This document shows, in pieces, positions 50,569 to 55,505 of a stretch of DNA of 55,505 nucleotides (the first letter of the stretch is position 1; every line of letters begins with the position of its first letter). Both the position numbers and the translations under genes were made by a program. This DNA is from Erysipelotrichaceae bacterium. Its GTDB lineage: Bacteria; Bacillota_I; Bacilli_A; Erysipelotrichales; Erysipelotrichaceae. The stretch covers positions 1 to 55,505 of the forward strand of contig WSYG01000007.1 in the NCBI GenBank assembly GCA_009773735.1, given 5' to 3'. The notes under the pieces were generated by a model. That model saw only the letters and a list, made by a program, of their open reading frames with translations, was not told where the DNA came from and ran no database searches.

Positions 50569-53082
50569 ATGTATAACCAAGAAACAATTCATAAACTTAA
50601 TCACGACATCACCACGCATTTTCCTCACATTTTTCCGATTGAACCACATTTTAAACTGATTCATTCGGGGGTTAGCCGTTTGGTGATGCTCGATAGATAT
50701 GCTCAAAAAGACAGAAGTCTTACAACTTTAGGGATCCATGATCTCGTTGTCACTATTGTTAAAGAAGATCCTAAATTTCCTGCTCGTGGGATTGGTTTTG
50801 TGACCCACATCGATCATGAAAAAGAAATCGTTACTCTTAAATTAGATGAAGAATTCAGATCTATCTTAGAAGATGAAAAAGAAGCTGAAACAGGATTGAT
50901 TCAACGTCCTTTTAAACAAATTGAGAAACCTTTAGAAATCTTTTATGAACAAATCGGTAGAAGAGTCGGGAAATCTTTAGCGTCGACTGAAAGTACTCCT
51001 GAACTTAAAGAAAAATTCAGTAATTTATTCGCCGATGAACTTGCGAAAATGAACATTATCCCTGCTGGCAGAGTTTTATATGGGGCAGGCAGTGGTACAC
51101 AGGTTACATACTTCAATTGTTTCGTTATGCCCTTTATTCATGATAGTCGTGGTGGTATATCCAATCACCGTGCAGAAGTCATGGAGATCATGTCTAGAGG
51201 TGGAGGTGTTGGAACCAATGGTTCAACCTTAAGACCTAAGAGTGCCCCTGCAAAAGGCGTTGGTGGTAAATCTTCGGGGGCTGTCAGCTGGCTCAACGAT
51301 ATTGCGAATCTAACGCACTTGGTTGAACAAGGTGGAAGTCGCAGAGGTGCCCAGATGATCATGCTGGCAGATTGGCATCCTGACATCATTGAATTCATCG
51401 TTGCTAAGATGCAAAATGCCAAGGTATTGAAATGGTTGACTGAAAACTCAAAAGACCCTCAAATCGTAGAAGAAGCCAAACGTAAACTGAAATTTGTTCC
51501 TTTAACAAGAGTCGAAAGAGAATTATATGAAGCTGTCGCTGAAAGTAAAACGGCGAATTCTCAAGTTGTTGAATATGCCAGAGAATTGTTACTAGATGGT
51601 GGGAAGTTAGAAGTTCATGCCCCTGAATTCTTATCTGGTGCTAATATTTCAGTTACCTTAACACGTGAATTTATGAATGCTGTTCAATATGACCGAGACT
51701 TCGAACTTCGTTTCCCAGATCTTCAGAATTATACCAAAGAACAAAAAGATGACTATGATTCTAAATGGCAAGATGTTGGTGATGTTCGTGAATGGGAAGC
51801 CATGGGTTATCCCATCAAAGTCTATCGCAAAATCAAAGCCAGAGATTTATGGGACCTTATCAGTTTCTGTGCAACTTACTCAGCTGAACCAGGTATTTTC
51901 TTTATCGATAACGCCAACGATATGACCAATGCTAAAGCTTACGGACAAAAAGTTGTCGCAACCAATCCTTGTGGTGAACAACCTTTAGCCGCTTATAGTG
52001 TATGTAATCTCGCAGCCATCAATTTAGCCAATTTCGTTGATCGTAAAACAGGCAGAGTGTTATATGAAGAACTTGCGAATACCGTTAAAATCTGTGTGCG
52101 TATGCAAGATGATGTCATTGATGATACTCCTTACTTCCTAGAACCCAACCAAAAACAAGCCACAGGTGAACGCCGTGTCGGTTTAGGAGTCATGGGTCTA
52201 CATGATCTGTTGATTTGGGCTGGACAACGTTACGGCTCAAAAGAATCTTTAGTGACGATCGATGAAGTCTTTAGGACCATCGCTGAAGCTGCTTATACAG
52301 AATCCATTGATTTAGCTGCTGAAAAGGGATCTTTCCCATTCTTAACCAGCCGTGAAGCTTTCATCAACACCGGATATATGAAACAAATGAATGATGATAT
52401 CAGAAACGGTGTCCTTAAACATGGAATTCGTAATTCACATCTGTTGACCATAGCCCCTACAGGTTCTACCGGAACCATGGTTGGTGTTTCTACAGGTCTA
52501 GAACCTTATTTCTCTTTCTCCTATTTCAGAAGCGGAAGACTAGGAAAATTCATTGAAGTCAATGCCCAGATCGTAGAAGACTGGCTAACGATTCATCCAG
52601 AATATACCAGAGCTACTTTACCCGATTTCTTTGTTTCGGCAATGGAATTATCACCTGAAGAACATGCGGATACACAGTGTGCCATTCAACGTTGGATCGA
52701 TTCCTCCATATCTAAAACAGTGAATGCCCCAAAAGGATTCTCAGTTAGAGAAGTTCAAAAAATCTACGAACGTTTATACAACGGAAAAGCCAAAGGCGGT
52801 ACCGTTTATGTAGATGGTAGCCGTGATTCTCAAGTGCTTTCACTTAGTAATGATGAAGATAAGAACTGGGCTCAAATGGACTTGGTCCATGATTTCGGAG
52901 TCAAGGTCAAAGAACAACAAACCGATGATAAGAAAACAGATCTTCGTGCAGACCGAATGGACAGAAACATTGGTGTCGAAGTCGGTGACATCTGTCCGAT
53001 CTGCTTAGAAGGTGTCGTTGAAGAAATTGGTGGATGTAATACATGCACCAACTGTAATGCTCAACTTAAATGTGGTCTCTAA
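50569..53082 (+). CDS. nrdJ: Adenosylcobalamin-dependent (class II) ribonucleotide reductase
   Basis: The roughly 837-residue enzyme makes deoxyribonucleotides with adenosylcobalamin instead of a metal-radical subunit, in aerobic or anaerobic cells. SRGGGVGTNGSTLRPKSAPA is the substrate-site signature, NPCGEQPLAAYSVCNLAAIN holds the catalytic cysteine-glutamate motif, and ICPICLEGVVEE with CNTCTNC near the end forms a zinc-ribbon with the C-terminal redox cysteines. The ATG at 50569 is favoured over 50527 because a TATGAT at 50518-50523 would put the transcription start downstream of 50527. The ribosome binding site is weak. The enzyme consumes the coenzyme made by the adjacent adenosyltransferase. 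Confidence 0.92.
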   Translation: MYNQETIHKLNHDITTHFPHIFPIEPHFKLIHSGVSRLVMLDRYAQKDRSLTTLGIHDLVVTIVKEDPKFPARGIGFVTHIDHEKEIVTLKLDEEFRSILEDEKEAETGLIQRPFKQIEKPLEIFYEQIGRRVGKSLASTESTPELKEKFSNLFADELAKMNIIPAGRVLYGAGSGTQVTYFNCFVMPFIHDSRGGISNHRAEVMEIMSRGGGVGTNGSTLRPKSAPAKGVGGKSSGAVSWLNDIANLTHLVEQGGSRRGAQMIMLADWHPDIIEFIVAKMQNAKVLKWLTENSKDPQIVEEAKRKLKFVPLTRVERELYEAVAESKTANSQVVEYARELLLDGGKLEVHAPEFLSGANISVTLTREFMNAVQYDRDFELRFPDLQNYTKEQKDDYDSKWQDVGDVREWEAMGYPIKVYRKIKARDLWDLISFCATYSAEPGIFFIDNANDMTNAKAYGQKVVATNPCGEQPLAAYSVCNLAAINLANFVDRKTGRVLYEELANTVKICVRMQDDVIDDTPYFLEPNQKQATGERRVGLGVMGLHDLLIWAGQRYGSKESLVTIDEVFRTIAEAAYTESIDLAAEKGSFPFLTSREAFINTGYMKQMNDDIRNGVLKHGIRNSHLLTIAPTGSTGTMVGVSTGLEPYFSFSYFRSGRLGKFIEVNAQIVEDWLTIHPEYTRATLPDFFVSAMELSPEEHADTQCAIQRWIDSSISKTVNAPKGFSVREVQKIYERLYNGKAKGGTVYVDGSRDSQVLSLSNDEDKNWAQMDLVHDFGVKVKEQQTDDKKTDLRADRMDRNIGVEVGDICPICLEGVVEEIGGCNTCTNCNAQLKCGL

Positions 53083-53106
53083 AAATCCCGAAAAGGGATT
53101 TTTATT
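53083..53106 (+). terminator. Terminator of nrdJ
   Basis: AAATCCC / GGGATTT with a 5-base loop and a TTATTT tail, directly after the nrdJ stop codon. Confidence 0.8.
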
Positions 53107-53115
53107 TGGTATGAT
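53107..53115 (+). promoter_or_regulatory. Extended -10 promoter of the photolyase gene, leaderless geometry
   Basis: TGGTATGAT lies six bases before the ATG, and no Shine-Dalgarno is present. This is the same spacing as in pulA and the MBL hydrolase gene. Confidence 0.5.
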
Positions 53116-53121
53116 AATGAC

Positions 53122-54399
53122 ATGAAACATGTTGTCTATTGGATCAGCCGAGCTTTACGAATCATTGATAATCAAGCTTTATTTGCTGCTCAGCAAGAAG
53201 CCATCAAACACAAAGAACCTTTGCTTGTTTTCTTTAACCTATATGCAGATTTTCCTCATGCGAACACTCGAAATATGGATTTCTTACTTAAAGGATTGGC
53301 AGAAGTATCACTGAAGTTAGAAAAATTGAATATTCCAGCACTGGTTATGCAAGGTGATGTCGTATCAAATCTAGATAAGTTAAATCAACAAGTTGAGATT
53401 CGTTCTATTTTTACTGAACATCAAGTGTTAAGGCCCGTGAGAGTTGTTCATGAACGAGTAGGTGCTTGGGCTTTTCAAAACAGGATATCCTTCACAAAAA
53501 TCAATACAGCATGTGTGATCCCTGTTTGGATCACTTCTCCTAAACTTGAGTATTCCGCAAAAACAATACGCAATAAAATCATGAATCAATATATTCCTTA
53601 TCTTGAACAGACGTATCCTTTAGTAAGTCATCCCTATCCTTCTCCCATTAAAGAACGTTTTACAATTAATGATGCGGAGTTGATTCTATCTAAAAACAAT
53701 TGGAAACAGTTAAGTTTATCCACACTCAAACCTGGAGAAGATGCTGCTAATGAGGTGTTGGATGATTTTATCAAAAATCGTCTACAAAATTATGATCGAA
53801 GAAATGAGATCGATTCTCAAGGACAATCTCATTTATCAGCCTATCTACACTTTGGGATGCTTTCACCGCTCAAAATGATCAGAACTGTGAAAGAAACCAA
53901 TCATCCTAATGCTGCACTGTTTATAGAGGAAGCCATGGTTCGTCGTGAATTGGCAGAGAATTATTGTTTCTACCAAGAACACTATGATTCGCTTATTGGG
54001 GCTTGGTCTTGGGCACAAGCAACACTAAATACGCATCGTTTAGATCAAAGAACTTATTTGTATACGCTTGAAGATTTCGAGAATGCACGAACACATGACG
54101 AGCTTTGGAACACATGTCAAAAGATGGTTGTCGAAGATGGATATCTACACTCTTATCTAAGAATGTATTGGGCGAAGATGGTCTTGTTTTGGAGTGAAAG
54201 TCCCGAAGCTGCCATAAAAATCCTAATTCATCTTAATGATACCTATTTTTTAGATGGCAGAGATCCTAATGGTTATACTGGGATCATGTGGAGTGTGGCA
54301 GCAGTACATGATCGTCCTTGGTTTGATAAACCAGTTCATGGGTTAGTTCGAGCTATGGGAAAAGACGGAACTTTAAAGAAAACGAAGATAAAGTTATGA
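53122..54399 (+). CDS. phr: Class II CPD photolyase
   Basis: The 425-residue enzyme reverses UV cyclobutane pyrimidine dimers using blue light and FAD. The N-terminal domain (1-125) is the antenna fold. The C-terminal domain has YLHFGMLSPLKM near 240, VRRELAENYCFY near 275, and LRMYWAKMVLFW, LNDTYFLDGRDPNGYTGI and VAAVHDRPW, all diagnostic of class II rather than class I enzymes. The length is a little shorter than the usual 440-470. The stop overlaps the ATG of the following broken gene (ATGA), so the two were once coupled. Confidence 0.95.
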   Translation: MKHVVYWISRALRIIDNQALFAAQQEAIKHKEPLLVFFNLYADFPHANTRNMDFLLKGLAEVSLKLEKLNIPALVMQGDVVSNLDKLNQQVEIRSIFTEHQVLRPVRVVHERVGAWAFQNRISFTKINTACVIPVWITSPKLEYSAKTIRNKIMNQYIPYLEQTYPLVSHPYPSPIKERFTINDAELILSKNNWKQLSLSTLKPGEDAANEVLDDFIKNRLQNYDRRNEIDSQGQSHLSAYLHFGMLSPLKMIRTVKETNHPNAALFIEEAMVRRELAENYCFYQEHYDSLIGAWSWAQATLNTHRLDQRTYLYTLEDFENARTHDELWNTCQKMVVEDGYLHSYLRMYWAKMVLFWSESPEAAIKILIHLNDTYFLDGRDPNGYTGIMWSVAAVHDRPWFDKPVHGLVRAMGKDGTLKKTKIKL

Positions 54400-54779
54400 C
54401 CCCAAGCACCAAATGGTTAGACAAACACTATAGTAAAGAAATGTTTGGTGCCCCCTTCATTTTATCCTACTAATCCAGATGACTTTACCTTAATAAAGGT
54501 TATTCCTAAAAAGGATGAAATCTCACTTTTAGCAGATTTATCAAACTTAGATTTTAACAGTATTAATTGGTACTGTCAAATATCTTGTGTAAACTGGGTT
54601 AGCTTTCTTCGTGTTCTTCGGTTTCGAATAGTAGACTTAATTCATTCTCTGCTTTCGTGAATTTAACAAAATTTACCAAAGAGACTCAAGGCGAAATATT
54701 CGAAAAGCAATATTCTGGAAGATCTGTAAAGTTAACAAAATTTGAACTTTTATGGAATAAAATACTGAATCAACAATAA
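54396..54779 (+). pseudogene. Interrupted gene of unknown function after the photolyase
   Basis: The reading frame starts with MTPSTKWLDKHYSKEMFGA, then moves one base at a run of five C (near 54445) into YPTNPDDFTLIKVIPKKDE and ADLSNLDFNSINW. It then meets the inserted IS end (54569-54662), after which another frame continues with LTKFTKETQGEIFEKQYSGR and ends in KILNQQ and a TAA. The pieces read as one gene broken by a frameshift and an insertion. I do not recognise the family. It follows the photolyase with an ATGA overlap. The stretch 54780-54818 between it and lysS holds nothing else. Confidence 0.55.
54569..54662 (-). mobile_element. Second copy of the IS end, inverted, inside a broken gene
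   Basis: These 94 bases are the exact reverse complement of bases 5-98. The outer end is GGTACTGTC, and the inner side carries the transposase tail on the minus strand. The element is cut off after the tail, so only one terminus is present and no matching second terminus or target duplication is visible. It is either a deletion remnant or an assembly join. Confidence 0.75.
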
Positions 54780-54818
54780 TTTACACTACGTCTTAGCTCA
54801 AAATAAACAAGCTACAAA

Positions 54819-54840
54819 AAACACCTGATTTCAGGTGTTT
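54819..54840 (-). terminator. Terminator of lysS
   Basis: AAACACCTGA / TCAGGTGTTT with a 2-base loop, followed on the minus strand by TTTTTGTAG, just after the lysS stop codon. Confidence 0.75.
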
Positions 54841-54846
54841 GGTTTT

Positions 54847-55505
<659 letters not shown>

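Overview
The window looks like chromosome from a low-GC Gram-positive bacterium of the Bacillota (Firmicutes) using the standard genetic code: TGA terminates several genes (for example ung and the walJ/M23 pair) and tryptophan is TGG. An M23 peptidase with LysM and G5 domains argues for a peptidoglycan wall. The gene set (HPr with a regulatory serine, ECF S components, gdpP/yybS/rplI/dnaB, msmX-type ABC ATPase) fits a Bacilli/Erysipelotrichia-like lineage; a finer placement is not possible by eye. There are no tRNA or rRNA genes and no CRISPR array.

Layout. 1-1.9 kb: an insertion-sequence end, an HD-GYP protein and a frameshifted HAD phosphatase. 1.9-3.1 kb: nagA. 3.2-8.4 kb: a tight minus-strand operon encoding a solute-binding protein, an MFS permease, ung, folC and folT. 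8.5-10.2 kb: a two-subunit transketolase. 10.3-36 kb: a large starch/maltodextrin/glycogen region with seven GH13 enzymes, glycogen phosphorylase, a phosphoglucomutase, the maltodextrin ABC transporter (malE, malF, malG, a YvdJ-like DUF1189 protein, and a distant ATPase gene), a PucR-type regulator, a CotH-kinase lipoprotein, a PIN-like nuclease and, at its end, ptsH. 36.1-46.3 kb: a conserved minus-strand housekeeping block (MBL hydrolase, rlmH, htrA-like protease, walJ, M23 peptidase, dnaB, rplI, gdpP, yybS, rpsR, ssb, rpsF). 46.5-48.7 kb, plus strand: two tandem near-identical truncated sigma-factor genes followed by an RsgI-like membrane anti-sigma factor with an Asp-rich repeat tail. 48.8-53.1 kb: a cobalamin riboswitch followed by a DUF4430 protein, an ECF S component, a PduO-type adenosyltransferase and then a class II ribonucleotide reductase. 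53.1-55.5 kb: class II photolyase, a broken gene carrying a second copy of the IS end, and the 3' part of a damaged lysS.

How it fits together. Starch would be cut outside the cell by the lipid-anchored amylase, bound by MalE, imported by MalFG with the MsmX-type ATPase, and processed inside by the maltase, cyclomaltodextrinase, pullulanase, phosphorylase and phosphoglucomutase. Near-palindromic LacI/CcpA-type operators precede malE, lie between malF and the cyclomaltodextrinase gene, and (as a half-conserved site) precede the 690-residue GH13 gene. With HPr nearby this suggests carbon-source control. The B12 cluster links uptake, adenosylation and use of the cofactor by the adjacent reductase.

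The most unusual locus is the duplicated region-2-only sigma pair with its RsgI-like partner ending in a calcium-binding-like acidic tail. Several apparent lesions (HAD, lysS, the gene after the photolyase) and the identical 94-bp IS end at both extremities could be real decay or assembly error.
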